From: QHCF01 sp003244275
GTDB taxonomy: Bacteria; Actinomycetota; Acidimicrobiia; Acidimicrobiales; QHCF01
Length of the DNA stretch: 64,000 nt
Assembly: GCA_036806345.1 (NCBI GenBank)
Contig: DAIROT010000002.1
Span: 28,794-92,793, forward strand
Direction: 5' to 3'
Below, one piece after another: positions 34,131 to 42,674 of the stretch. The translations under genes and the position numbers were made by a program. The notes under the pieces are model-generated. The model ran no database searches and was not told the origin of the DNA. It was given only the letters and a program-made list of their open reading frames with translations. The number at the start of each line of letters is the position of its first letter. Position 1 is the stretch's first letter.

Positions 34131-34276
34131 GCCCCGGTCCCGGCCAACCGGTTCCCAGCATTTGACCTGCAGTGGCCAGTCGCGGCTTCGTCGCTTGGGT
34201 GCAAGGCCACTAGCCTACGTCCGGTCGAGCGAGTCGGGGAGACAGCCAGTCCGGGAAACCGGAGAAGGAGGCAATC

Positions 34277-35692
34277 GTGATAGAGACGCCCACCGTCGAG
34301 CGCGTCCTGGGAGAGGCCCTGCGCCGCGGGGGCGATTTCGCCGAGCTGTTCGCCGAGGGCGGCCCGGGCCNNNNNNNNNNGACGTCTTCGGCCTCCTTCG
34401 ACGATGCCAAGGTCGAGGAGTTGGCCTCCGGGCGGGACCGGGGTGCCGGCATCCGGGTAGTGGTCGGCGAGACCACCGGCTTCGCCCACACCGCCGACCT
34501 GTCCGAGGAGGGGCTGCTGTCGGCCGCCCGAGCGGCGGCCGCGGTGGCCCGATCAGGAGACGGCACATTGCGAAAGATCGCCGTCGACGACACCCGCCCC
34601 TCTGCCCACTCACGCCAGGCTGCGGCCCGCGTTGCGCCCGAGGAGGTGGGCAAGGCGGCCAAGGTGGAATTGCTGGCCCGAGCGGACGAGGTGGCCCGCT
34701 CCGCAGGGGGCGCCATCACCCAGGTCAGCGCGGGCTACGGAGACAGCCGCCGGCGCATCCTGGTGGCCAACAGTGACGGCCTGCTGGCCGGGGACGACCA
34801 GGTACGGACCCGCTTCAGTGTGAGCTGTGTGGCCGTCGGCGACTCCGGCATGCAAACCGGTTTTCACACCGCGGCAGCAACAGTGGGCTTCGAGCTGTTC
34901 GACCGGGTGACGGTAGAGGAGGTGGCCGGGGAGGCGGCCCGGCGGGCCCTGACCAAGCTGGCCGCCCGCCCAGCCCCGAGCGGCACCTTCCCGGTGGTCA
35001 TCAAGGGCGGCAGCGGCGGCATCTTGTTCCACGAGGCCTGCGGCCACGGCCTGGAGGCCGACCACATCGCCAAGGACAGCTCGGTCTACACCGGCCAGGT
35101 CGGCCAGCTGGTGGCCAGCCCATTGGTGACCCTCGTCGACGAGGGGACCATGGGTGACGAGTGGGGCACCTTCGCCATCGACGACGAGGGCCGTCCCGCC
35201 CAGCGCAACGTGCTGATCGCCGACGGGATCCTCACCGACTACATGTGGGATTGGCTTCGGGCTCGCAAGCAAGGCAGGTCCTCGTCGGGCAACGGCCGGC
35301 GCCAGAGCTACCAGCACCTGCCCATGGTCCGAATGACCAACACCTACCTGGCCAACGGGGAGGAGGACCCCGACGAGATCGTGGCCCAGACTCCGAGCGG
35401 GGTCTACGTGGCCCAGTTGGGAGGGGGCCAGGTCAACACCGCGACGGGGGACTTCGTGTTCGGTATGACGGAGGCCTACCTGATCGAGGACGGCGCTGTC
35501 ACCGAGCCGCTGAGGGAGGCCAACCTCATCGGCAACGGGCCCGAGGTACTGCGCCGGATCGACGCGGTGGGCAACGACTTCGCCATGGTGCCCGGCACCT
35601 GCGGCAAGGACGGCCAGAGCGTGCCGGTCGGCTGCGGGCAGGCCACCTTGCGCATCACCGGGGTCACTATCGGAGGCACTGCTGGTGGCTGA
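34277..35692 (+). CDS. tldD: TldD metalloprotease subunit
   Basis: This 471-residue protein is the catalytic partner of the TldD/TldE peptidase, with the metal motif HEACGHGLEADHIAKDSS and the family sequences GSGGILFHE, DEGTMGDEWGTFAIDDEG and SYQHLPMVRMTNTYL. It degrades unstructured peptides and in some bacteria processes modified peptides. The gene contains ten Ns after codon 31; the frame is kept across them. GTG of tldE overlaps its end by 8 nt. Confidence 0.93.
   Translation: MIETPTVERVLGEALRRGGDFAELFAEGGPGXXXXTSSASFDDAKVEELASGRDRGAGIRVVVGETTGFAHTADLSEEGLLSAARAAAAVARSGDGTLRKIAVDDTRPSAHSRQAAARVAPEEVGKAAKVELLARADEVARSAGGAITQVSAGYGDSRRRILVANSDGLLAGDDQVRTRFSVSCVAVGDSGMQTGFHTAAATVGFELFDRVTVEEVAGEAARRALTKLAARPAPSGTFPVVIKGGSGGILFHEACGHGLEADHIAKDSSVYTGQVGQLVASPLVTLVDEGTMGDEWGTFAIDDEGRPAQRNVLIADGILTDYMWDWLRARKQGRSSSGNGRRQSYQHLPMVRMTNTYLANGEEDPDEIVAQTPSGVYVAQLGGGQVNTATGDFVFGMTEAYLIEDGAVTEPLREANLIGNGPEVLRRIDAVGNDFAMVPGTCGKDGQSVPVGCGQATLRITGVTIGGTAGG
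34371..34380. other. assembly gap of ten Ns inside tldD
   Basis: Ten Ns replace sequence near the N-terminal end of TldD. The frame agrees on both sides, in contrast to the gap at 8567. Confidence 0.98.
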
Positions 35693-37097
35693 GGAAGCTG
35701 GCGACGGTATGGACGGAGAGGCCGGCACCGGCGGGGCGGCCGGGGCGGCCGGAGGGCGAGCCCTGTCCGAGATGGCTGGGCGCATCGTGTCCTGGGCCCA
35801 CGCCGGCGAGGAAGTGGAAGCCTACGTGGCCCGGGGCCGGGACACGTCGGTCCGGGTGTTCGGGGGCGAGATCGAGTCGTTGTCCTCGGCCGAGTCAGCG
35901 GGGGTGGGCATACGGGTGGTGTTGGGGGCCAGGCAGGGGTTCGCCTACGCCGGCTCCCTGGACGAGGACATCCTGGCCGAGACGCTGGCCGAAGCGAGGG
36001 ATAACGCCGCCTTCGCCACGCCCGACGAGCATGTGGGTCTGGCCAACCCGGACGGAGTGGAGGCCGCGGCCCTGGATCTGTGGCGCCCGAGCCTGGACGG
36101 GCTGACGGCCGAGGACAAGGTGGCCCTGGCCCTGGAGCTGGAGGCCCAAGTCCGCGCCGGAGACCCTCGTATCCGCCAGGTCGAGCAGGCCAACTGGGGA
36201 GACGTGTCAACCGAGATGGCGGTAGCCACCACCACCGGCATCTCCGCCTGCTCCCGGCGAACCTCTTGCTACGTGTCCGCCTACGCCATCGCCGGGGAGG
36301 GAGGGGAGACCCAGACCGGCGGCGGCTACTCCGTCGGCCGGGAGCCGGGCGACATTGAGCTGGCCAAGGCAGCCGACGACGCCGTGCGCCGTTCAACCGA
36401 GCTGCTGGGGGCCAGGCAGGCCAGGTCGGGGCGGCTCACGGTTGTCCTGGACAGGCGGGTCACCACCACCCTGCTGTCCATCCTGGCTGGGACCCTGTCG
36501 GGGGAGGCGGTCCTCAAGGGCCGCTCGCCGTTTGCCGACAGACTGGGGGACACCGTTGGTACCGCTGGCCTGACCCTGGTGGACGACCCTACCGATGTCC
36601 GAGCGTACGGAGCCGCCGTCCACGATGCCGAGGGACTGGCCTGCCGGCGCAATGTCTTGATCTCCGAGGGCGTGGTGGGCGCCTTCCTCTACGACAGCTA
36701 CTCGGGACGCCGGGCGGGGACGGCCTCCACCGCCTCAGCGGTACGGGGCGGATTCAAGACGACACCGGGAGTAGGGGCCAGGGCGCTGGCCCTGGTGCCC
36801 GGGGTCTCCGATGAAGCGCAGATCGTGGCCCAGGTGGGCGAAGGCCTGATGGTGCGCTCGATTACCGGCGTTCACTCGGGGGTGAACCCGATCAGCGGGG
36901 ACTTCTCGGTGGGAGCCGAGGGCCTGATGATCCGGGGGGGGGCGCTGGCCGAGCCGGTGCGGGAGGTGACCATCGCCTCCACCATCCAGCGGATGCTCCA
37001 GACGGTGGTGGCCATCGGTGGTGACGTCGAGTGGCTGCCCGGGTCGGCCGCCGGCGTCACCCTGGCCATCGCCGACATCAGCATGAGCGGCTCCTGA
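35685..37097 (+). CDS. tldE: TldE/PmbA-type metalloprotease partner
   Basis: This 470-residue protein lacks the HExxxH metal motif and has the TldE layout: VRVFGGEIESLSSAESAGVG, GEGGETQTGGGYSVGR, SGRLTVVLDRRVTTTLLSIL, and the C-terminal MVRSITGVHSGVNPISGDFSVGA (in two blocks). TldE pairs with TldD to form the closed protease barrel. The GTG start at 35685 lies inside the end of tldD, so the two are coupled. Confidence 0.92.
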   Translation: MAEEAGDGMDGEAGTGGAAGAAGGRALSEMAGRIVSWAHAGEEVEAYVARGRDTSVRVFGGEIESLSSAESAGVGIRVVLGARQGFAYAGSLDEDILAETLAEARDNAAFATPDEHVGLANPDGVEAAALDLWRPSLDGLTAEDKVALALELEAQVRAGDPRIRQVEQANWGDVSTEMAVATTTGISACSRRTSCYVSAYAIAGEGGETQTGGGYSVGREPGDIELAKAADDAVRRSTELLGARQARSGRLTVVLDRRVTTTLLSILAGTLSGEAVLKGRSPFADRLGDTVGTAGLTLVDDPTDVRAYGAAVHDAEGLACRRNVLISEGVVGAFLYDSYSGRRAGTASTASAVRGGFKTTPGVGARALALVPGVSDEAQIVAQVGEGLMVRSITGVHSGVNPISGDFSVGAEGLMIRGGALAEPVREVTIASTIQRMLQTVVAIGGDVEWLPGSAAGVTLAIADISMSGS

Positions 37098-37129
37098 GGC
37101 ATCGAGCGCCCCGCTCACGTCTGCCGCTG

Positions 37130-37224
37130 CATTCTGTGCTTGCCCTGTGCCCTTTCTGTGCCTGCTGGAGGTTCCCAGGGCCCACCTGGCGAGCACAGAA
37201 TGGGTGAGGAATGCGCACAGAAAG
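37130..37224. repeat. interlocked inverted repeats (A-B-A'-B') between tldE and the MTAP-type gene
   Basis: CATTCTGTGCT (37130-37140) pairs with AGCACAGAATG (37192-37202), and CTTTCTGTGC (37152-37161) pairs with GCACAGAAAG (37215-37224). The order A, B, A', B' is that of a pseudoknot. A further CTGTGC occurs at 37145-37150. It lies between convergent genes. Confidence 0.85.
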
Positions 37225-37235
37225 AAGTGGGAGGC

Positions 37236-38051
37236 TCACAGTCCGAAGAGGCGAGAGTCGAGGGCCTCCCCACACCGGCAGGCGAGGGTGTCGGGGATGG
37301 CTGGGACAGCCGCCATCAGCAGGCGGCGGGCCTTGCCGATGTTGGCGGCCAGGACCTCCAGGGCGGCGGCCATGGTCACTGCCTCGATGCCCTCGACACC
37401 CTCCAGGCCGGTGTCGTAGTCGGTGACCATGGCCAACCCCGAGTAGCAGATGCCCAGCTCTCGGGCCAGGGCCGCCTCCGGGTACTGGGTCATGTTGACC
37501 AGATGCCACCCGGCCGAGCGGTACCAGCCCGACTCGGCCCTGGTCGAGAAGCGCGGCCCTTGGATTACCACCACCGTGCCGGCCGGATGGACAGTCACGC
37601 CGGTGTCGGCCGCCGCCCGGACCAGAACCTGGCTCAGCTCCGGGCAATAAGGGTCGGCGAACGCCACATGCCCGACCTGGCCGCCGTCGAAGAAGGTGTC
37701 GGGGCGGCCCCAGGTCCGATCCACCAGCTGGTCGCAGATCACCATGTCGCCGGGGTGGAGGTCCGGCCGCAGGGAGCCCGCCGCGCAGGCCCCCACCACC
37801 CGGCGCACCCCCAGCTGGCGCAGGGCCCACAGGTTGGCCCGGTAGTTGACCCGGTGGGGAGGCAACTCGTGATGAACACCATGGCGAGGCAGGAAGGCCA
37901 CCGGGGTGCCCTCCACCTGGCCCAGGGCTACCGGGGCGGAAGGAGGACCGTATGGAGTGTGCAGCACGACCTGGTGGATGTCGTCCAGGAAGGCGTAGAA
38001 CCCGCTGCCCCCGATCACCCCCAACCCGGCCTCAGGCCGGGACATGCTCAC
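37236..38051 (-). CDS. mtnP: S-methyl-5'-thioadenosine phosphorylase-type purine nucleoside phosphorylase
   Basis: This 271-residue protein of the PNP/MTAP family has LGVIGGSGFYAFLDDI (phosphate-binding GGSG), PRHGVHHELPPHRVNYRANL, VGACAAGSLRPDLHPGDMVI, GPRFSTRAESGWYRSAGWHLVNMT and CYSGLAMVTDYD. The VNMT segment and the nearby Asp favour 6-amino or 6-oxo purine nucleosides, and MTA is the common substrate. It salvages adenine and methylthioribose 1-phosphate. It overlaps the upstream zinc-ribbon gene by 4 nt. Confidence 0.87.
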   Translation of the reverse strand: MSMSRPEAGLGVIGGSGFYAFLDDIHQVVLHTPYGPPSAPVALGQVEGTPVAFLPRHGVHHELPPHRVNYRANLWALRQLGVRRVVGACAAGSLRPDLHPGDMVICDQLVDRTWGRPDTFFDGGQVGHVAFADPYCPELSQVLVRAAADTGVTVHPAGTVVVIQGPRFSTRAESGWYRSAGWHLVNMTQYPEAALARELGICYSGLAMVTDYDTGLEGVEGIEAVTMAAALEVLAANIGKARRLLMAAVPAIPDTLACRCGEALDSRLFGL

Positions 38052-38539
38052 GATGCGGCGCTGGACGCCTTGGAACCCGTGTCCGACCTGGGACTGGTGG
38101 GAGAGCCGGTTGACCGGGGCTTGGCCCCTGAGCCGGCGTCACCCGATCGCGAACTGCCCGACTTCGAGTCGCCCGACTTCGAGTCGCCCGACTTCGACTT
38201 GTTCCCTTCTCCTGCCGAGGAAGCCGTAGCTGCACCATCCGAGGCGGACCCGGCCGAACCTGAGTCGGCCGAACCTGAGCCGGCGGCATCGGCCTTGGAC
38301 CTGGCGCTCTCGTCCTTACCCGAGGTCTCCTTGCCCGAGCTCTCCTTGCCCCTGCCCTTGGCCGAGCGGCTGTCGTTGCGATAAAAGCCATCGCCCTTGA
38401 AGGCGATGCCAATGGGACTGAAGACCTTGCGCAGAGGACCGCCGCACGCGCCACACACAGTCAGCGGCTCGTCCTTGAACGACTGGACTACCTCCAGGTG
38501 CTCCGCGCAGGAGCGACAGGCATATTCATAGGTGGGCAT
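38048..38539 (-). CDS. FmdB-type zinc-ribbon protein with Ser/Gly/Lys-rich tail
   Basis: The protein is 163 residues from the ATG at 38539, preceded by CGAGGAGG. The N-terminal regulatory-type zinc ribbon is MPTYEYACRSC...CGACGG, continuing to KVFSPIGIAFKGDGFYRNDS, typical of FmdB proteins. The last 105 residues are Ser, Gly, Lys and Asp in short repeats (SKSGD units). The family role is uncertain; the name comes from a formamidase operon. It is divergent from moeA with about 34 nt between starts. Confidence 0.85.
   Translation of the reverse strand: MPTYEYACRSCAEHLEVVQSFKDEPLTVCGACGGPLRKVFSPIGIAFKGDGFYRNDSRSAKGRGKESSGKETSGKDESARSKADAAGSGSADSGSAGSASDGAATASSAGEGNKSKSGDSKSGDSKSGSSRSGDAGSGAKPRSTGSPTSPRSDTGSKASSAAS
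38156..38200 (-). repeat. 15-nt tandem repeat in the FmdB-type tail
   Basis: GCCCGACTTCGAGTC is present in three adjacent copies, the last with two changes. It codes for the KSGDS units and keeps the frame. Confidence 0.9.
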
Positions 38540-38573
38540 GATCCTCCTCGGGTGGTCAGTGTACCGTGACGAG

Positions 38574-39788
38574 GTGATCCCGCTGGCCGAGGCCCGCACA
38601 CGCGTGCTCGACCTGTGCCCACCGCAGGAGATCTCCGAGGTCCCCCTGGCCGAGGCTCTCGGATGTGTCACCGGCGAGGCGATCGTGGCCAGCCAGGCAG
38701 TGCCCGCGTTCGCCAACACGGCCATGGACGGCTACGCCGTTCGCTCAGCCGACACCACCGCGGCCCCGGTCCGGTTGACCGTCGTCGGTACCCTCTCGGC
38801 CGGCTCGACCCCCCCCGACCAGCCCTTGGCATCGGGGGAGGCCCTGCGCATCATGACCGGCGCTCCCATGCCGGCCGGCGCTGACGCGGTCGTGATGGTC
38901 GAGCGGACTCAGGTCGATGAAGGGGGCACCACGGTGACGATCCAGGTGCCAGCCCAGCCGGGCGATCATGTCCGCCTGGCCGGCGAGGACGTGAGGGTCG
39001 GCCAGGAGGTCTTTGCCGCCCACACCCGCCTGGCGCCCGGGCATCTGGGAGTACTGGCCAGTCTGGGCCTCGCTGAAGTTGCGGCCTTTCCCCGCGTTCG
39101 GGTGGGGGTGCTCTCGACCGGTGATGAGCTGGTGGAAGGGTCGGGGCAGCTGCGCCCGGGCCAGATCTACGACTCCAACCGGCCCACCTTGCTGGCCCTC
39201 TTGGTCGCCAGTGGCTTCGAGGCGGTCGACCTGGGCATCGCCCGCGACGCCGAGGAGACCATCACCGATGCCATCGAAGCCGGGATAGCTGGATGTGACG
39301 CCCTGGTCACCAGCGGGGGGGTCAGCATGGGCGACTTCGACTGGGTGAAAACAGTCCTCAACCGCCTGAGCGGCGATGAGATGGGCTGGATGCAGGTGGC
39401 CATCCGGCCGGCCAAACCCCTGGCCTTCGGCGTGGTGGAAGGCGTACCGGTGTTCGGGCTGCCCGGCAACCCGGTGTCCTCCATGGTGAGCTTCGAGCTG
39501 TTTACTCGCCCAGCCCTGCGCCAGATGACCGGTCACCTCGACCTGGACCGTCTCCATGTGTCGGCCGTCGCCGACGAAGGCCTGCGCCGACAGCCCGACG
39601 GCAAGCTCCATCTGGTCCGGGTGACAGCCGAGCCGGGCGCCGACGGGCGCTTCCACGTCCGCTCCTCGGGAGCCCAGGGCTCCCACCAGCTGCTGGCCAT
39701 GGCCCGGGCCAACGCCCTGGCGCTGCTGCCCGACGGTGATGGCGTACAAGCCGGCGGGCAGGTCTGGACCATGCTGCTGGACGGCTGA
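38574..39788 (+). CDS. moeA: molybdopterin molybdotransferase MoeA / gephyrin-like Glp
   Basis: The protein is about 404 residues from the GTG at 38574 (VIPLAEARTRVLD); GTG at 38559 is an alternative. Family blocks are PAFANTAMDGYAVRSADT, LRIMTGAPMPAGADAVVMVE, the gephyrin-E MoCF domain VGVLSTGDELV, YDSNRPTLLALL, VTSGGVSMGDFDWV and FGLPGNPVSSMVSFELF. It inserts molybdate into adenylylated molybdopterin. In corynebacteria a gephyrin-like MoeA paralogue (Glp) instead binds FtsZ and a membrane receptor, GlpR. A GlpR-like gene lies three genes downstream, so a division role should be considered. Confidence 0.9.
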   Translation: MIPLAEARTRVLDLCPPQEISEVPLAEALGCVTGEAIVASQAVPAFANTAMDGYAVRSADTTAAPVRLTVVGTLSAGSTPPDQPLASGEALRIMTGAPMPAGADAVVMVERTQVDEGGTTVTIQVPAQPGDHVRLAGEDVRVGQEVFAAHTRLAPGHLGVLASLGLAEVAAFPRVRVGVLSTGDELVEGSGQLRPGQIYDSNRPTLLALLVASGFEAVDLGIARDAEETITDAIEAGIAGCDALVTSGGVSMGDFDWVKTVLNRLSGDEMGWMQVAIRPAKPLAFGVVEGVPVFGLPGNPVSSMVSFELFTRPALRQMTGHLDLDRLHVSAVADEGLRRQPDGKLHLVRVTAEPGADGRFHVRSSGAQGSHQLLAMARANALALLPDGDGVQAGGQVWTMLLDG

Positions 39789-39797
39789 GCTCCTGGC

Positions 39798-39818
39798 GCC
39801 CACCGGATGGAGGTGGGC
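39798..39818 (+). terminator. hairpin between moeA and moaA
   Basis: GCCCACC and GGTGGGC form a 7-bp stem with loop GGATGGA, starting 10 nt after the moeA stop. There is no T-run. It could be a terminator or part of a 5' leader of moaA; a molybdenum-cofactor riboswitch was not recognised. Confidence 0.4.
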
Positions 39819-39869
39819 GAGGAGTTCTGGCGGGAGGAGGTCATTTTCGCGCCCATTAGGCTCAGATGA

Positions 39870-40871
39870 ATGGCTGGCCCTGCCCTGGTCGACCCATTCG
39901 GACGGCGGGTCCGCGACCTGCGGATCTCGGTGACCGATCGCTGCAACCTTCGCTGCCAGTACTGCATGGCCGAAGACATGACATTCCTGCCTCGGGGGGA
40001 GCTACTGAGCTTCGAGGAGATCGAACGGGTGGCCCGGGTGTGCGTCACCCGGTTCGGTTTCGACGGCATCCGCCTGACCGGAGGTGAGCCGACGGTACGG
40101 GCTGACCTGGCCACCCTGGTGAGAATGCTGGCCGGCTTGGCAGGCCCGGACGGCCAACCGGTGGACGTGGCCATGACCACCAACGGGGTGACGCTGGGCC
40201 TGGTGGCCGATCAGCTGCGCCAGGCCGGGCTGAGCCGGGTGAACATCTCGTGTGACTCGCTGCGCCGTGAGCGCTTCGCGTCGATCACCAGACGCGACCG
40301 CCTCGGAGCCGTGCTGGAGGGGGTGGACGCGGCGGTGGCGGCGGGATTCTCGCCGGTCAAGGTCAACGTGGTCACCATGCGGGGAGTCAACGACGACGAG
40401 GCGGTGGACTTCGCCTCCTTTGGGCGGGAGAAGGGGGTGCAGATCCGCTTCATCGAGTTCATGCCCCTCGACGCCGACGACGCCTGGTCGATGGACCAGG
40501 TGGTGCCGGCCACCGAGACGGTCGCGGCCATCGCCGCGGTGTACCCACTGGAGCCAGTCAGACACGGGGCCGAGCCGGCCGCCCGCTACCGATACCTGGA
40601 CGGGAGGGGCGAGCTGGGGGTGATCCCCTCGGTGACCAGGCCCTTCTGCGGTGACTGTGACCGGGTGCGGGTCACCGCCGAGGGACAATTGCGTACGTGT
40701 CTTTTCGCCATGGACGAGCACGACCTCCGGGCGGTGCTGCGCGACGGGGGCAGCGACGACGATCTGGCGCGGGCCATCGAGGCGGCGGTGGGTACGAAGT
40801 GGGCCGGGCACCGGATCGGTCAGGTGAGCTTCGTCCGGCCCGGGCGGAGCATGAGCCAGATCGGTGGATAG
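39870..40871 (+). CDS. moaA: GTP 3',8-cyclase MoaA
   Basis: This 333-residue radical SAM enzyme has the cluster CNLRCQYCMAED, the SAM-binding LTGGEPTVR and a second C-terminal cluster CGDCDRVRVTAEGQLRTCLF. It ends in the Gly-Gly needed for activity. It converts GTP to the cyclic intermediate that MoaC turns into cPMP, the first steps of molybdenum cofactor synthesis. The ATG has no clear ribosome site, so it may be leaderless or start nearby. It is followed by moaC after 45 nt. Confidence 0.95.
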   Translation: MAGPALVDPFGRRVRDLRISVTDRCNLRCQYCMAEDMTFLPRGELLSFEEIERVARVCVTRFGFDGIRLTGGEPTVRADLATLVRMLAGLAGPDGQPVDVAMTTNGVTLGLVADQLRQAGLSRVNISCDSLRRERFASITRRDRLGAVLEGVDAAVAAGFSPVKVNVVTMRGVNDDEAVDFASFGREKGVQIRFIEFMPLDADDAWSMDQVVPATETVAAIAAVYPLEPVRHGAEPAARYRYLDGRGELGVIPSVTRPFCGDCDRVRVTAEGQLRTCLFAMDEHDLRAVLRDGGSDDDLARAIEAAVGTKWAGHRIGQVSFVRPGRSMSQIGG

Positions 40872-40916
40872 GTCGTCCGGGAGGCGGGCCAGAAAGGGCG
40901 GTCCTAGACTCGGGCC

Positions 40917-41426
40917 ATGTCCGATCTCGGCCTGACCCATATCGATCCCCTGGGACGAGCCCACATGGTCGATGTCACCCCCAAGGAGCCATCACATCGG
41001 CGGGCCTTGGCCCGGTGCAAGGTCATGATGAAACCCGAGACGACGTCCAAGGTGGCCAGCGACGCCATCACCAAGGGCGACGTGCTGGGAGCCGCTCGGA
41101 TCGCCGGTATTCAGGCCGCCAAGCGCACGGCGGATTTGATCCCGCTGTGCCATCCTCTGCTGGTAGGGGCGGTCTATGTCAACTTCACCATCGGCGACGA
41201 CTTCATCGGGGTGGAGACCCAGGTGGAGACGGTCGACCGCACCGGAGTGGAGATGGAGGCGCTCACTGGCTGTGCTGTTGCCGCCCTCACGATCTACGAC
41301 ATGTGCAAGTCGGCCGACCGGTCGATGGTCGTCGCTGATCTGGCTCTGTGGGAAAAGGTGGGCGGCCGCTCGGGTACGTGGCGCCGGGCTGACAGCGACG
41401 GAGCGGTCGCCGATGGGGGACTCTGA
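40917..41426 (+). CDS. moaC: cyclic pyranopterin monophosphate synthase MoaC
   Basis: This 169-residue protein has the MoaC blocks MVDVTPKEPSHRRALARCKV, GDVLGAARIAGIQAAKRTAD, LIPLCHPLLVGAVYVNF, and TGVEMEALTGCAVAALTIYD followed by MCKSADR. It makes cPMP from the MoaA product. The C-terminal 15 residues (RRADSDGAVADGG) are extra. It lies between moaA and the GlpR-like gene. Confidence 0.95.
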   Translation: MSDLGLTHIDPLGRAHMVDVTPKEPSHRRALARCKVMMKPETTSKVASDAITKGDVLGAARIAGIQAAKRTADLIPLCHPLLVGAVYVNFTIGDDFIGVETQVETVDRTGVEMEALTGCAVAALTIYDMCKSADRSMVVADLALWEKVGGRSGTWRRADSDGAVADGGL

Positions 41427-41571
41427 TCCCAGTGGCGGTTGGCGGGCGCTGGCGCCCCGAGACGGTCAGTAGTAGACCAATTGGGTCGGTGGTGAGCGGG
41501 CTCGGCCGACAATCCCCCACTTTGGGTGGGCCCCACGCTAAAGTCCGCGGAGCGAAGGCAGGTCGAGGAGC

Positions 41572-42249
41572 TTGACGATCGTGGCGCTCGTAGTGATAGT
41601 GGGGATGTGGTTGGCCGTTGGGGTGGTGTCGTTCGCCCGTCGGCGGGCAGAGCGGGGCTCCACCAGCTCCATTGGGGAGTTTCGCCGCCAGCTGGGGATC
41701 ATCGGGCGTACCGGGCCGGACCTGCTGGTAGCCCCAGCCAACCGGTTGCGGGTACCGAGGCCCAGTGCCACGGTGGTCACCCTTGCGGATCCGGTGGCAC
41801 GGCGGTCAGCCTCCCTGGGCCGCTCGCCGACCTGGGCCGATTCACCCGACTCGCGTGGTCGTGGCGCCTCACCTCGGGCGTCCCTTCCTCGACGTCACCC
41901 CGAGCAGGTCCCTGGCGGTCCGGCGTTCGCACGCCCGACGCCGCGGGGTTCCGCCATGCCCGGTCGAACCATGGGCGCGCCCAGTGGACGACGGACTCTC
42001 GAGCGGCGCCGCACAGTCTTCGTTGCCTTGGCATCGATCACGGCTGGGGCGGCGGTCATCGGAGCGGTGCCTGGGGCTCGCATGTTGTGGGCCCTGGCTG
42101 GTATCACCGCCATAGTCCTGGTCGCCTACGTCGGGCTCCTGGTCCGCATCCGCAGTGCAGCCGCCGAGCGGGAACTCAAGCTGGCGTACCTGCCGCCGCC
42201 CCGGCGTCTGGCACCCGAGCCCATGCTGCGCCGCTCCGCCACCAACTAA
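41572..42249 (+). CDS. SepX/GlpR-like membrane protein
   Basis: The protein is about 225 residues. One transmembrane helix at the N-terminus (VALVVIVGMWLAVGVVSFA) is followed by a short basic segment and SSIGEFRRQLGII. A Pro/Arg/Ser-rich linker of about 90 residues leads to RRRTVFVALASITAGAA with another one or two helices (MLWALAGITAIVLVAYVGLL) and a basic tail. This matches the layout of actinobacterial SepX/GlpR, a divisome membrane protein that binds the MoeA-like Glp in corynebacteria. The start is TTG at 41572, close behind GAGGAG; GTG at 41581 has better spacing. The family assignment is by layout and context, not an alignment. Confidence 0.55.
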   Translation: MTIVALVVIVGMWLAVGVVSFARRRAERGSTSSIGEFRRQLGIIGRTGPDLLVAPANRLRVPRPSATVVTLADPVARRSASLGRSPTWADSPDSRGRGASPRASLPRRHPEQVPGGPAFARPTPRGSAMPGRTMGAPSGRRTLERRRTVFVALASITAGAAVIGAVPGARMLWALAGITAIVLVAYVGLLVRIRSAAAERELKLAYLPPPRRLAPEPMLRRSATN

Positions 42250-42306
42250 CCCAGGGAAACGGACCCGGGGCCCGATCGCCTCGTTGGCTAACCTGACCGA
42301 GTGTCA

Positions 42307-42379
42307 GGGGGTGTAGCTCAGCTGGTAGAGCGCTACGTTCGCAACGTAGAAGTCGGCGGTTCGAGTCCGCTCACCTCCA
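42307..42379 (+). tRNA. tRNA-Ala (CGC)
   Basis: This 73-nt cloverleaf has acceptor GGGGGTG/CACCTCC with the G3-U70 pair that defines alanine tRNA, anticodon stem CTACG/CGTAG with loop TTCGCAA (anticodon CGC), and T arm GGCGG-TTCGAGT-CCGCT, in which one end pair is G-T. The discriminator is A and no CCA is encoded. Confidence 0.93.
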
Positions 42380-42644
42380 CCCCGTGTTTTGGATCTTCGC
42401 GCCGAAAGGCCCGGATTCATAGGCTTTTGCCCAGGCGAGACCGAGGAGCTGGGAGGAGACGAGGGCGGCCGTCCTCATGGCGGCGAGCTGGTCGGCTCCG
42501 GGTCGGTTGGCCCAGACCCGTGGCCAAGGGGTCCCACATCCGGGCCAGCGCCTCCGGACCCGCGTCTCGCTGCTGGTCCAGCTCGGCGAAGCGCCTCCGC
42601 AGCGTCTCGTGATCATCGAGGCTCCGGTCGCAGATGTCAGGCAT
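42371..42644 (-). pseudogene. chimeric remnant: hemerythrin N-terminus joined to a TetR-like C-terminus
   Basis: From the ATG at 42644 (GGAGAGG upstream) the frame reads MPDICDRSLDDHETLRRRFA then ALARMWDPLATGL, the start of a hemerythrin HHE protein, stopping before the second metal-His segment. A different frame of the same strand then reads ANRPGADQLAAMRTAALVSS followed by QLLGLAWAKAYES, like the C-terminus of TetR/AcrR repressors, and its TGA at 42371-42373 lies inside the tRNA-Ala acceptor stem. Neither gene is complete. The junction beside a tRNA 3' end suggests a deletion or past integration event. Confidence 0.45.
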
Positions 42645-42674
42645 GAAGAGCCTCTCCTTCGCGTTGGTAATCAC

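Noticed and set aside
37130..37224. CRISPR-like repeat array
   Set aside because: The repeated CTGTGC units are inverted, irregularly spaced and few; no spacers of constant length and no cas genes in the window.
39789..39869. Possible molybdenum cofactor riboswitch before moaA
   Set aside because: Only a 7-bp hairpin is visible in an 81-nt spacer, too short for the full known structure; no conserved core was recognised.
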